64,000 nucleotides of DNA from Spirosoma spitsbergense DSM 19989 (GCF_000374085.1 NZ_KB893499.1:1-64000); one strand, 5' to 3'; counted from the stretch's first letter, positions 9,130 to 18,079 are shown. A program made the numbers and translations. The notes: generated from the letters alone by a model not told the origin.

Positions 9130-10137
9130 ATGAGACCATTTAAATATACGTCCGCAACCGATGTTTCGTCGGCCGTAAAAGGGCTGTCGGGTAACCCACA
9201 TGCCAAATTTCTGGCGGGTGGCACCAATTTACTCGACCTGATGAAGGAAGATGTAGAGCGGCCCGATGAACTCATTGACATCAACCGACTGCCGCTTACC
9301 GAGATCAAAGCTATTGCAGCCGGAACCAGCCAGGGAGGCCTTTCCATTGGCGGCCTGGGTAAGAACACCGATGCAGCCAACCACCCGCTGGTTCGTCAGC
9401 ACTATCCGTTACTGACCCAGGCCATTCTGGCCGGTGCATCCGGTCAGATACGGAACATGGCAACCAACGGCGGCAATCTGCTGCAACGAACCCGCTGCCC
9501 CTATTTCTACGAGGTGTCGATGCCCTGCAATAAGCGGGAGCCGGGTACGGGCTGTAGCGCCATGCAGGGAATAAACCGGCTGCACGCCATCTTCGGCTGG
9601 TCCGAGAAGTGCGTGGCGGTTTACCCCTCCGATATGGCGGTTGCGCTGGCCGCGCTGGATGCCGTCGTGAACGTCAGGAATGACAGCGGACAGGAACGGA
9701 CCATTCCGTTCGCCGATTTTCACCGCCTACCCGGCGATTCGCCCGAAAAAGAGACCAACCTGAACCCGGGCGAACTGGTTACTGCCATTGAGTTACCCAA
9801 AAACAGGTTTGCCGACCACTCCTATTACCTGAAAGTCCGCGACCGTGCTTCGTATGCGTTTGCGCTGATTTCGGTAGCGGCTGCGCTGGAACTGGACGGG
9901 AACAAGATCAGCAAGGCCCGCATCGCGATGGGTGGCGTGGCGCACAAGCCCTGGCGCGTACTAAAAGCGGAGCAACTGCTCGTTGGGAAAGAAGCAACCG
10001 AAGCAAACTTCAGGTTGGCAGCAACGGCCGGGATGGCTGATGCCCGACCACTGGAACACAACAAATTCAAAGTGGAACTGGGCAATCGGAGTATTGTCCT
10101 GGCGCTGCAACAAGCCCTGAAGGGCAGCAAATCCTGA
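9130..10137 (+). CDS. Molybdenum hydroxylase FAD subunit with extra 4Fe-4S site (PaoB/YagS-like)
   Basis: 335-residue FAD-binding middle subunit. AGGTNLLDLMK (residues 29-39) and ATNGGNLLQRTRCP (111-124) are the flavin-binding loops. Cys123, Cys133, Cys142 and Cys161, in CPYF...CNKR...GC...SEKC, form the loop that carries an additional 4Fe-4S cluster in E. coli PaoB and 4-hydroxybenzoyl-CoA reductase. This places the enzyme with the periplasmic aldehyde oxidoreductases rather than with plain xanthine dehydrogenase. The gene is separated from the small-subunit gene by 181 bp with no coding signal and from the large-subunit gene by only 17 bp. Confidence 0.9.
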   Translation: MRPFKYTSATDVSSAVKGLSGNPHAKFLAGGTNLLDLMKEDVERPDELIDINRLPLTEIKAIAAGTSQGGLSIGGLGKNTDAANHPLVRQHYPLLTQAILAGASGQIRNMATNGGNLLQRTRCPYFYEVSMPCNKREPGTGCSAMQGINRLHAIFGWSEKCVAVYPSDMAVALAALDAVVNVRNDSGQERTIPFADFHRLPGDSPEKETNLNPGELVTAIELPKNRFADHSYYLKVRDRASYAFALISVAAALELDGNKISKARIAMGGVAHKPWRVLKAEQLLVGKEATEANFRLAATAGMADARPLEHNKFKVELGNRSIVLALQQALKGSKS

Positions 10138-10154
10138 TTTAATTAGCCAATGTC

Positions 10155-12275
10155 ATGCGCGAAACAGATAAAGTAGTCGGTACACCCGTCAGTCGTATCG
10201 ACGGTATTTTAAAGGTGACGGGCAAAGCAGACTATTCGGTAGACCATCCGATCAAGAATGTAGCCTACGCCGTTTTGTTCAAGAGTACCATTGCCGCCGG
10301 AACGATAACGAACATTGACTCGGCAGCGGCCGAAAAATCGCCGGGCGTTCTGGCCGTTATCACGCATAAAAATGTGCCCAAACTGAACGTAAAAGGCGGC
10401 ATTCGGGGGGGAGCTATGCTGCAAAGCCCCGAAATCGAGTTTTATGGCCAAAATATCGGTATCGTCGTTGCGGACACGTTCGAGCAGGCCCGCCATGCCG
10501 CGCACCTCATACACGTTGATTACGACAAAAAAACGCCGAAGGCTGATTTCGACAAACTGGCCAGCGAGGCCATGCCGCCGAAAGACAATCACGACGAGAA
10601 ATGGGGCGACGCCAAAGCAGCCCTTCGCACGGCCGATTATACCGTTGAAGAAACCTATTCTACGCCGATTGAGCACCACCACCCTATGGAGCCCCACGCA
10701 GCCATCGCCGAATGGACTGGCAACCAGGTGACGTTGTACAGCAGTGCCCAAATTGTGAACGGCGCGCAGCACGCAGCGGCCGCTACGCTGAACCTCACTC
10801 CGGAGAACGTACGAATCGTTTCACCCTACATTGGGGGCGGGTTCGGCTCCAAAGGCGGTCAGTGGGCCAATCTGGTGCTCACGGCCGTAGCGGCCAAAGT
10901 GGCCAACCGCCCGGTAAAACTGGCGCTGGCCCGTAATCAGATGGTCAACTCGGTCGGGTTGCGGCAGCGAAATTTCCAGAAGGTAAGTCTCGCTGCCACG
11001 AAAGAGGGAAAGCTAACCGCGCTGGCGCATGAAATTACGACCCACTGCGCCATACATACTGAATTTGTGGAACCTTGCGGGGATTGTTCCAAAATCATGT
11101 ACGACACGCCCAACGCCCTCATTACGTACCGGGTAGTACCCATGAACGTCATCCTGCCGACCTACACCCGTGGACCGGGAAAATCGACGGGTAGCTTCGC
11201 CCTGGAGTCGGCGGTGGATGAGCTGGCGTACAAACTAAAGATGGACCCCATCGAATTCCGCATCAAAAATGAACCGGTCAAAGACCCGTCGAATGGCAAA
11301 CCGTGGTCGTCGCGGAAAGCGGTGGAGTGTATGCAGGCAGGGGCCAAAGCCTTCGGTTGGGACAAGCGCAAACAGGAGCCACGCCAAAATCAGGACGGTA
11401 ACTACCTGATTGGCTACGGCGTGGCCTGTGGTACTTATCCGGCGCACCAACGGCCAAGTTCAGCCATTGTGAAGCTAAACCGGGAAGGCAGTACCGTTAC
11501 TGCCATTATCGAACTGGCCGCTGCCGATCTGGGAACGGGCACCTACACCATACTGGCCCAAACGGCAGCCGACGCACTGGACCTGCCCATCAAAAACGTA
11601 AACGTCCATATTGGCGATTCGGATCTGCCACCAGCCGCCGGTTCGGTGGGTTCCGTAGGTGCAACCAGTTATGCCAACGTGGTAAACGATGCCTGTATCA
11701 AAATTACGGACGAGTTGATTGCCAAGTCGGGGAAAGAGTATTACGCCCGGCCAACCGCTTCGCAGTTAATGGTATCGGAAAAGATAAGCACGCACCAAAC
11801 CAGAATAGATTCCAACCCACTGGAGAGCGCGGAAAAGTACTCAGCCCATAGTTTCAACGCTAATTTTGCCGAAGTACGGGTCAACAGGTTAACCGGGATG
11901 GTTCGGGTTTCCCGTTTCCTGGCCGTGACGGGAGCGGGTAAAATCCTGAATCCCAAAACGGCCCGGTCGCAGATTATTGGCGGCAACATATGGGGCATCG
12001 GTATGGCTCTAACCGAAGAATCGGTGCTCGACCCACGCTGGGGTAATTTCGTGACCCGGTCGCTGGCCGATTACCACGTGCCGTCCAATCTGGATATTGG
12101 CGAAATGGAAGCCATTTTCATTCGCGAAGAAGATACCCTCTCCAACAGGATGGGGATAAAAGGCATCGGGGAAGTGGGTATCGTGGGGGTTGCAGCCGCC
12201 GTTGCCAATGCCGTATTCAACGCAACCGGCAAGCGCGTCCGGGAGCTACCCATCACACCCGACAAGCTGCTGTGA
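10155..12275 (+). CDS. Molybdopterin-binding large subunit, xanthine/aldehyde oxidase family (PaoC/YagR-like)
   Basis: 706-residue catalytic subunit that binds the molybdenum cofactor and oxidises an aldehyde or N-heterocycle with water. The N-terminal domain starts VGTPVSRIDGILKVTGKADY. Cofactor-loop motifs include PYIGGGFGSKGG and RGPGKSTGSFALESAVDELA. The base catalyst glutamate is E673 in GIKGIGEVGIVG. Length and order match PaoC (about 730). No own signal peptide is seen, so export would be by hitch-hiking on the Tat signal of the small subunit. A PaoD/XdhC-type maturation factor is not in this window. Substrate is unknown; aromatic aldehydes are the best analogy. Confidence 0.92.
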   Translation: MRETDKVVGTPVSRIDGILKVTGKADYSVDHPIKNVAYAVLFKSTIAAGTITNIDSAAAEKSPGVLAVITHKNVPKLNVKGGIRGGAMLQSPEIEFYGQNIGIVVADTFEQARHAAHLIHVDYDKKTPKADFDKLASEAMPPKDNHDEKWGDAKAALRTADYTVEETYSTPIEHHHPMEPHAAIAEWTGNQVTLYSSAQIVNGAQHAAAATLNLTPENVRIVSPYIGGGFGSKGGQWANLVLTAVAAKVANRPVKLALARNQMVNSVGLRQRNFQKVSLAATKEGKLTALAHEITTHCAIHTEFVEPCGDCSKIMYDTPNALITYRVVPMNVILPTYTRGPGKSTGSFALESAVDELAYKLKMDPIEFRIKNEPVKDPSNGKPWSSRKAVECMQAGAKAFGWDKRKQEPRQNQDGNYLIGYGVACGTYPAHQRPSSAIVKLNREGSTVTAIIELAAADLGTGTYTILAQTAADALDLPIKNVNVHIGDSDLPPAAGSVGSVGATSYANVVNDACIKITDELIAKSGKEYYARPTASQLMVSEKISTHQTRIDSNPLESAEKYSAHSFNANFAEVRVNRLTGMVRVSRFLAVTGAGKILNPKTARSQIIGGNIWGIGMALTEESVLDPRWGNFVTRSLADYHVPSNLDIGEMEAIFIREEDTLSNRMGIKGIGEVGIVGVAAAVANAVFNATGKRVRELPITPDKLL

Positions 12276-12357
12276 AACTTATGATGATATCCGGAAAGGC
12301 CCAATGGCTCTGAATCCGTTTCAGACCCGAAGAGTAGCACTTTTTCATTGGAAGGAG

Positions 12358-12648
12358 CTACGTTGGCGGGTGTTCTTCGGCATATTCATTCAGCACTTTT
12401 CGGCGACGTAGAAAGCTCCTTACGCCTACCAGTAAAATAAAAATACCTACCGGAATGAACAGGATAAAAATCACGCGTAGGGACGGAGAATCCAGGTATT
12501 CTGCGAATCCCGTACCACTGACAATCAACCCCAGGGCCGTTCGGACGTAGGCTAGCAGTGTACGCTCGTTGGCCAGGCGGGTTCGGTCGGCCGCTAACTG
12601 TTCCGTTAGTGTTAGTGGGTTTAGGGCAGGTTTGTTGGTTTGGCTCAT
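12358..12648 (-). CDS. DUF202 (YidH-type) small inner-membrane protein
   Basis: 96 residues from the ATG at 12648; an upstream in-frame extension to 12711 looks non-coding. RTRLANERTLLAYVRTALGLI is the DUF202 signature, followed by two hydrophobic segments and the basic tail FLRRRKVLNEY. Family members are inner-membrane proteins of unknown biochemical role. It is transcribed alone, convergent with the molybdenum hydroxylase genes. Confidence 0.85.
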   Translation of the reverse strand: MSQTNKPALNPLTLTEQLAADRTRLANERTLLAYVRTALGLIVSGTGFAEYLDSPSLRVIFILFIPVGIFILLVGVRSFLRRRKVLNEYAEEHPPT

Positions 12649-12870
12649 TCTTATTAAACATAGTTTACGCTTTTCCCGGTACATAATGCTCCACATAGGC
12701 CGATTCACCAAACAAGGCTGGCAGATTCATCGGCTCATTTTTAGGATACGCCACCAGAATGGCATTTATAAAATCTGACGGGCGGTACCCCTGCCCGGAT
12801 AAATCCGGTAAGTAATCTTTACTTTCGGGACACGTTTGAGTAACTTAACCCTCCTAAACCAACAATGACC

Positions 12871-13479
12871 ATGAAAACTCTTTTGACTCTAGCAACCTTT
12901 TGCGGTATGGCATCGGTCGGTGTGGCCCAGACGCCAACCGTTCCATCCCCCGCTATACAAATCAAAACCGCTTTACTGGCCGCTCCGGCCGATAAGCGCG
13001 ACGGGGCGATGGTGTACGGCTACTCCCCTAAAAATGAATTTATTGTGCTACGCAAAGGAACCAATGAACTGGTTTGTCTGGCCGATGACCCGACGCAAAA
13101 AGGCCTGAGCGTATCCTGCTATCACAAAGACCTGGAACCCTTTATGGAACGGGGTCGCATATTGAAAAAAGAAGGCAAAAAAGCTCCGGAAATACTAGCC
13201 ATGCGCGAGCAGGAAGTGAAGGATAAAAAGCTGATGATGCCCGAGCATCCATCAAGCCTGTTCTCCTATTCGGCTAAAGATGAGCAGTACGACGCTGCCA
13301 CCGGCGATGTAAAAGATGGCTACCTGCGCTACGTGGTGTACATTCCCTACGCCACCGCCGAAAGCACCGGCCTGCCCCTGAAGCCCGAAGCACCGGGCAT
13401 GCCCTGGATCATGGACCCCGGCACGCACCGGGCACACATCATGATTAATCCCCCCGTGTCTACAACAGCCACGAAGTGA
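12871..13479 (+). CDS. Secreted protein of unknown function
   Basis: 202 residues with a clear Sec signal peptide (MKTLLTLATFCGMASVGVAQ, cleavage after VAQ). The ATG at 12871 is preferred over the one at 12865. The mature part is lysine-rich and hydrophilic, with two cysteines about 15 residues apart (ELVCLADD, VSCYHKD) and a C-terminal HRAHIMINPP motif. I do not recognise a named family. It is single, and faces the Gfo/Idh/MocA gene across a long hairpin. Confidence 0.75.
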   Translation: MKTLLTLATFCGMASVGVAQTPTVPSPAIQIKTALLAAPADKRDGAMVYGYSPKNEFIVLRKGTNELVCLADDPTQKGLSVSCYHKDLEPFMERGRILKKEGKKAPEILAMREQEVKDKKLMMPEHPSSLFSYSAKDEQYDAATGDVKDGYLRYVVYIPYATAESTGLPLKPEAPGMPWIMDPGTHRAHIMINPPVSTTATK

Positions 13480-13520
13480 CAGGTAATCAAAACAGATACG
13501 TAATACAACTTAGAAAAAGA

Positions 13521-13595
13521 CAGACGCAAGAGAAGAGACATAAGACAATCGCTGATACCATCTTATGCCTTTTCTCTTGCTTCCTTGCCCGTCTG
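13521..13595. repeat. Intergenic hairpin built of ~7-nt microrepeats
   Basis: The left arm reads in 7-nt steps (ACAGACG, CAAGAGA, AGAGACA, TAAGACA) and the right arm is its imperfect complement (TCTTATG, CCTTTTC, TCTTGCT, ... CCGTCTG). It lies between convergent genes and could serve both as a terminator. Its periodic arms match the other microrepeat hairpins of the window. Confidence 0.55.
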
Positions 13596-13607
13596 AATCA
13601 GTATAAG

Positions 13608-15005
13608 CTACGCATTCGTTTTGGGTTCTGCCCCGCGGAACGCATCTTTTTTATCGACAGTTGGTAGCTTTACCGGCTTGCCTTCCCGCGCCGACTGATA
13701 GATGGCTTCCATTATCTTCTGATCCTGCAACCCTTCTTCGCCGGGCGTATACGGTATGGTGTTTCCCATAATGGATTCCGAGAAGTGATCAATTTCGGCC
13801 GCAAACTGGTCTTTGGCCGCTAGTTTATGCTTGGTGAGCCTGTTTTCCTTTCCCTCTGCCTGACTGGTCTGCAATTGTAGCCCTTCGTACGGGAAAGCAG
13901 GGTCCATCTCAATCCAGCCAGTCTCGGCCAATACTTTATAACTCCGCTCCTCGTGGTGGCCGTAGCCGGTGGCGCAACTGGTTTGTACACCACTCGGAAA
14001 TTTCATGAGCCAGTTTACCTGCTCTTCCACTTCGCGAAAACGCGGATCGTCCGGTGTGCTATGAATGAAACCCATTACTTCGGTTGGTTCTTCAGCCAGC
14101 AAATACCGGATGGTATTGAGGCAATAAAGACCCACATCGGGTAATGCCCCTCCCCCGGCCAGCTTTTTGTTGAAGCGCCAGTGCGACGGGTTATCAGAGT
14201 TTTGCCCATTATTGGCCATAATGCTTTTCACCTTGCCGAACTCCCCTTTCTGAACCATATCCCGCACTAGTTTGTGGTGCGGTTCATACTGAATACGATA
14301 CGCAACCATCAGCTTTCGATTGGCTTTTTTACAGGCATCGATCATTGCCTGACACTCTGCTACGGAGTTGGCCATTGGTTTTTCGCAGAGGATATGTTTC
14401 CCCGCCTGCGCCCCCCGAACCGTATACTCGGCGTGCATGCCATTGGGCAATACGATGTAGATAGCATCCACTTCCGGATTGTCCCGTAGTTTATCGTAGT
14501 CTTCGTAGCTATAGCAACTTCCGCTTTTGATGCCGTACTGCGTGGCTACTTTCTTCATTTTTCCGGGACTGCCACTCACCAGGGCAACCACTTTTGATTT
14601 TTCACAGGTACCGAAGGCGGGTAGTAGCTGATTGAGCGTCAGGTGGCCCAGCCCCACAAGGGCGTACCCCACCCGTTTCCCATCGGGCAGTGGCGTAGGT
14701 GGTGGCGGGTCCTGCTGCTCGGTGGTGGCTTTTATTTGCTCCAGCTTAATAGGCTTAGTGGTATCGGCAGGCACTTCGGCGGGTGGCGAGGTAGCTGCCA
14801 GTTTAGGCACAGAACCGCTGGAGACTCCACTAGAAACAGAGTTGACGGTATTCGCTCCTGTTTTGTCCCCACAGGCAACAAGTACACTGCCAATGACACC
14901 GGTAGCCAGTCCTAACCCGGCCGTTCGCAGGAATTGCTGCCGGGATAAATCAACGGGTTTTGACTGCTTCAACAGGGGTTGTATTAAAGAAAAAATCGGT
15001 TTCAT
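13608..15005 (-). CDS. Gfo/Idh/MocA-family oxidoreductase with export-type N-terminus
   Basis: 465 residues. After residue 20, SRQQFLRTAGLGLATG and VLVACGD resemble an exported lipoprotein-type leader. A poorly conserved, Pro/Thr-rich linker to about residue 108 follows. The Rossmann domain begins RVGYALVGLGHLTLNQLLP, and the catalytic-site motif HILCEKPMANSVAEC is the family EKP signature. This is the glucose-fructose oxidoreductase type, an NAD(P)-dependent dehydrogenase acting on sugars in the cell envelope. The ATG at 15003-15005 lies inside a perfect hairpin. If that hairpin terminates the upstream NIPSNAP gene, a downstream start is possible, though no convincing one is seen. Confidence 0.88.
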   Translation of the reverse strand: MKPIFSLIQPLLKQSKPVDLSRQQFLRTAGLGLATGVIGSVLVACGDKTGANTVNSVSSGVSSGSVPKLAATSPPAEVPADTTKPIKLEQIKATTEQQDPPPPTPLPDGKRVGYALVGLGHLTLNQLLPAFGTCEKSKVVALVSGSPGKMKKVATQYGIKSGSCYSYEDYDKLRDNPEVDAIYIVLPNGMHAEYTVRGAQAGKHILCEKPMANSVAECQAMIDACKKANRKLMVAYRIQYEPHHKLVRDMVQKGEFGKVKSIMANNGQNSDNPSHWRFNKKLAGGGALPDVGLYCLNTIRYLLAEEPTEVMGFIHSTPDDPRFREVEEQVNWLMKFPSGVQTSCATGYGHHEERSYKVLAETGWIEMDPAFPYEGLQLQTSQAEGKENRLTKHKLAAKDQFAAEIDHFSESIMGNTIPYTPGEEGLQDQKIMEAIYQSAREGKPVKLPTVDKKDAFRGAEPKTNA

Positions 15006-15035
15006 ACAGTAGCTATTTACTGTATGAAACCGATT
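14994..15035 (-). terminator. Perfect 18-bp hairpin with U tract over the start of the oxidoreductase gene
   Basis: AATCGGTTTCATACAGTA (14994-15011) is the exact reverse complement of 15018-15035, with a 6-nt loop. On the minus strand the stem is followed directly by a run of T, the form of an intrinsic terminator for the NIPSNAP gene, which ends at 15062. The AUG of the next gene lies in the 3' arm of the same stem. The structure could therefore be an attenuator or a translation lock. Confidence 0.75.
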
Positions 15036-15061
15036 CTCAAAACAGGTTGTTTGCCGAATTC

Positions 15062-15865
15062 CTATTTCATCGGCGAATAATCCGTAGGCTTCATGTAGAT
15101 CGACTCTACTTTGGTCGTGAGCGACCCGCCACCCATTTTCTCCGATTCCTCTTTAGCCGCTATCCACTTGGGGTCTTTCCGGAACTCCTCAAAATGCTGC
15201 TTTCCTTCGGCTTCGCTGGGGTGCGCCAGAATATACACCAGTTTAGGTGGCGTAGCCGCGTCTTTTTCTTCCGTAACAAAGTAGCCAACATTCGTCATGC
15301 CATGCTTGCTGAATAGTTTAATGGTATGATCCCGAAAGCGCGACAGCAGGTTCGGCAGTTTGTCAGGCGTGGGCGTGTACGTACGCAACTCGAATATGCG
15401 TTCGGGCGATTTCCGGGCAACTTTAACTTTGGGCGATATGTCAGATTCGGTCATAAAAATCTGATCAACATGATCCACCAGTTTGCCATTGGCTTCGGTT
15501 TTGGCTACCACGGCTTTCCATTCCGGATCGCTGCCAAATGCTTTCCAGGAGGCATCACGAGCGGCCCGGTCGGGATAGGCCAGAATATAGATCAATTCTT
15601 TATTGGTCGTGTCGGTTGGCGTCCAGTAGCCAATGTTTTCCATACCATGTTTCTCAAAAATCTTTGTGGTGTATTGCCGGAAACGGTCCACTATTTCGGC
15701 ATATTTACCGGGAGTCGGATGGTAAATTCGCACTTCATAGAGTTTTGATCCGGGCTTGGCAGGACTGGAACTGGGTTTGTCGGGTTGCATAGACGCCGGT
15801 AAGGCGAACGTGCTGATGCTCAGAAACAGGCTACCCATTAATACTAAATACAGTTTGGCGATCAT
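15062..15865 (-). CDS. Secreted protein with two NIPSNAP domains
   Basis: 267 residues with a signal peptide (residues 1-22, ending TFALPASMQ). Two copies of the dimeric alpha/beta-barrel NIPSNAP fold are visible. The first begins KLYEVRIYHPTPGKY with HGMENIGYWTP. The second begins RIFELRTYTPTPDKL with HGMTNVGYFVT. Each also has an ILAYP/ILAHP strand. NIPSNAP proteins are small oligomeric barrels with no settled enzymatic role. It is 56 bp upstream of the Gfo/Idh/MocA gene on the same strand, with a terminator-like hairpin between, so co-transcription is doubtful. Confidence 0.88.
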   Translation of the reverse strand: MIAKLYLVLMGSLFLSISTFALPASMQPDKPSSSPAKPGSKLYEVRIYHPTPGKYAEIVDRFRQYTTKIFEKHGMENIGYWTPTDTTNKELIYILAYPDRAARDASWKAFGSDPEWKAVVAKTEANGKLVDHVDQIFMTESDISPKVKVARKSPERIFELRTYTPTPDKLPNLLSRFRDHTIKLFSKHGMTNVGYFVTEEKDAATPPKLVYILAHPSEAEGKQHFEEFRKDPKWIAAKEESEKMGGGSLTTKVESIYMKPTDYSPMK

Positions 15866-16043
15866 GTTGTCGATTGACTAAAAATAATAAGTTAGTACGG
15901 TTATAAGGGTAAAGGAACGATTTTCTAACCTTATCTTACCAGGGTAGTGATAAGAGAAGCAAAAATAAATTTCGGCACTGAACGTAAATTACTCTATTTA
16001 ACGATGAATAGTTTGCACTCAGCCCGAAGCAACGCGTATTATC

Positions 16044-16073
16044 TTGCCAGTTCGACCCAAATCCTTATTTTTG
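16044..16073 (+). promoter_or_regulatory. Bacteroidetes-type promoter for the alpha-E gene
   Basis: TTG (16044-16046), a 19-nt spacer, then TATTTTTG (16066-16073). This fits the -33 TTG / -7 TAnnTTTG consensus with the usual spacing. The start codon is 37 bp further on. Confidence 0.65.
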
Positions 16074-16110
16074 TTGGTTGCCCATCATTTTAACTCAACT
16101 TCTATAACGT

Positions 16111-17073
16111 ATGCTTAGCCGCGTTGCCAATTCTGTTTACTGGATGCACCGATACATTGAACGGGCCGAAAATTATGCCCGTTTTATGAGTGTAAACTTC
16201 AATCTGGCCCTCGATCTTCCTCCTAATGTAGATCAGCAATGGGAACCACTCCTCATCGCTACGGCGGATAATGACCTGTTTAAGAAATATTATCAGCAGC
16301 CAACGCGGGAGAATGTTGTTCAGTTTATGACGTTTGATAAGCGGAATCCCAATTCCATTCTCATGTGCCTGAGTAACGCCCGCGAAAATGCCCGTACCAT
16401 TCGTGAGGTTATCTCGAAAGAGATGTGGGAACACCTCAATCAGTTTTATATGATCGTGCGCGATACCCACCCCGGGCAACAATGGGAGTTGGGGCAAATG
16501 CAGCATTTTCTGACAGAGATCAGAAACAGTACGCAGTTGTTCTACGGCATTATTGATGCCACCATTACCCGCAATGAGGCCTGGCACTTTGGGCGGCTGG
16601 GCCGGTTTATGGAGCGGGCCGATAAGACATCCCGCTTTCTGGATGTTAAGTACTTCACGCTGTTGCCTGAAATAGAACTGGTTGGCTCTACCATCGACCT
16701 GATGATCTGGTCGGCCGTGCTCAAGTCGGTGAGTGCGTACAACATGCACCGGCAGCAGTATCGCTCGCTAACCCCATCGAGTATTATTGAATTCCTGATT
16801 CTGGACCGAATGTTTCCCCGGGCAGTAGGACACTGCATCCGGCAGGCAGAGCTGTCGCTCTACGAAATTTCGGGTAATAATATCACCAATGGCTTTGGCA
16901 ATTCGGCAGAACGGTTAATCTCCAAACTCCGCACCGACATTGAGTTTACCGAAACTACCGATATCTTCAGAGCGGGTTTACACCAGTACCTGGATAATTT
17001 GCAGACACGCATCAACGAAATTGGTGCTGCCATCTTCCAAACCTATTTTGACCTGAAGCCGATAGAAGTGTAG
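16111..17073 (+). CDS. Alpha-E domain protein (DUF403)
   Basis: 320 residues, all-helical, beginning MLSRVANSVYWMHRYIERAE, the canonical alpha-E start. ARFMSVNFNLAL and GRFMERADKTSRFLDVKYF are further family signatures. Alpha-E proteins are usually encoded with a circularly permuted ATP-grasp ligase and a transglutaminase-like protease in predicted peptide-tagging systems. Neither partner is present here: the upstream gene is on the other strand and the downstream gene is an unrelated envelope protein. The partners may be elsewhere in the genome. A good promoter lies just upstream. Confidence 0.88.
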   Translation: MLSRVANSVYWMHRYIERAENYARFMSVNFNLALDLPPNVDQQWEPLLIATADNDLFKKYYQQPTRENVVQFMTFDKRNPNSILMCLSNARENARTIREVISKEMWEHLNQFYMIVRDTHPGQQWELGQMQHFLTEIRNSTQLFYGIIDATITRNEAWHFGRLGRFMERADKTSRFLDVKYFTLLPEIELVGSTIDLMIWSAVLKSVSAYNMHRQQYRSLTPSSIIEFLILDRMFPRAVGHCIRQAELSLYEISGNNITNGFGNSAERLISKLRTDIEFTETTDIFRAGLHQYLDNLQTRINEIGAAIFQTYFDLKPIEV

Positions 17074-17080
17074 TGGGCGA

Positions 17081-17178
17081 ATGGTTGAATGATAGAGTGA
17101 CTGAATGATAGAATGGAAGGTCCGCCACCTCAATGAATAGTAGATTACCTGAGTCAGCCCATTCTATCATTCTATCAT
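17081..17178. repeat. Intergenic hairpin of 8-nt microrepeats (TGAATGAT type)
   Basis: The left side reads in 8-nt steps (TGAATGAT, AGAGTGAC, TGAATGAT, AGAATGG). GAATGATAGAATGG at 17103-17116 pairs exactly with CCATTCTATCATTC at 17159-17172. The right end runs into the stop codon of the downstream minus-strand gene. Confidence 0.7.
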
Positions 17179-17948
17179 TGGAATATGGGTAAAGACAACG
17201 CCAGGTAAGCCATACCCGCACTATGCCGGAATCGGTTGTTGTCGGCCACAACGTCGCGATTAGCTACGGAGGTTTCGGTAATAAGCCATTGATAACCAAG
17301 CTTTATGCCAACACGCTGGGTAAGGCGAATACGGGCATATACCTGGGTAGAGAGGGTTCCCCTATTATTGTCGCCAAGCAGGCGCGCGTTAAGATTACTG
17401 GGTGAAGATTTCTGCAAAGCGTTTGCCCCCTGAAACGGAACCAGTAGCGAATCGGCCCCGGAGGCTGACTGGATAGCAAACTGGCCCGTTGATGACTGAT
17501 ACTGCCCTATACGTGATTTACCGAAGGTAAACCCCAGCAGATCGGCACTGGCACCCAAATCCACTCGCCCCAGATTAACTTTTACCCGAACACCAATACT
17601 GAGCGAGGTCATGGATACGTGATCATAATGAACCGTGTCTATATTGGCCGGTATAAGGGGTAAACCAATAGAACCTAACCCCGATTTGCCCCGCGTCAGG
17701 CGGGCGGGTGCCGTGTAGTAATCAAGATTATCCCCGTAAAAGGCGCCCAGCCGCAAATTCCAGCCGAACGAAAACAGCTTTTGTTCGCCAACATTGAGCA
17801 GTTGATAATAGGAAATCGACGGGTTATAGTGACCGGCGGAATAAGCCATTCCTACATCATAACCGCTGCTAAGGCGGGCCGCTACCGGCGACTGGGCAAT
17901 ACTGGCAAAGGAAATGAGCAGTAAGAAGGCAACGAGGATTTTCTTCAT
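17175..17948 (-). CDS. Predicted outer-membrane beta-barrel protein
   Basis: 257 residues with a signal peptide (MKKILVAFLLLISFASIAQ). The mature part alternates polar and hydrophobic residues in strand-like blocks and ends with LALSLPIFQ, close to the aromatic C-terminus of outer-membrane barrels. I do not recognise a named family and find no catalytic motif. The stop codon TGA lies in a microrepeat hairpin. It lies downstream of glgB on the same strand, 219 bp away. Confidence 0.65.
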   Translation of the reverse strand: MKKILVAFLLLISFASIAQSPVAARLSSGYDVGMAYSAGHYNPSISYYQLLNVGEQKLFSFGWNLRLGAFYGDNLDYYTAPARLTRGKSGLGSIGLPLIPANIDTVHYDHVSMTSLSIGVRVKVNLGRVDLGASADLLGFTFGKSRIGQYQSSTGQFAIQSASGADSLLVPFQGANALQKSSPSNLNARLLGDNNRGTLSTQVYARIRLTQRVGIKLGYQWLITETSVANRDVVADNNRFRHSAGMAYLALSLPIFQ

Positions 17949-18079
17949 GCAGGCAAAACAGGCATTTAAGGCGGGTAAAGATAGGTTTATTACCGATTGA
18001 TTCGAAAAGAAAGAACGGGCTTCACTCCGCGACCAACAGGCATTCTATTGTATGGAACCAGCTCCTCCTGTACGACAAA

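Noticed and set aside
17081-17178. CRISPR-like array at the microrepeat loci
   Set aside because: Units are only 7-10 nt and contiguous, with no spacers and no cas genes in the window.
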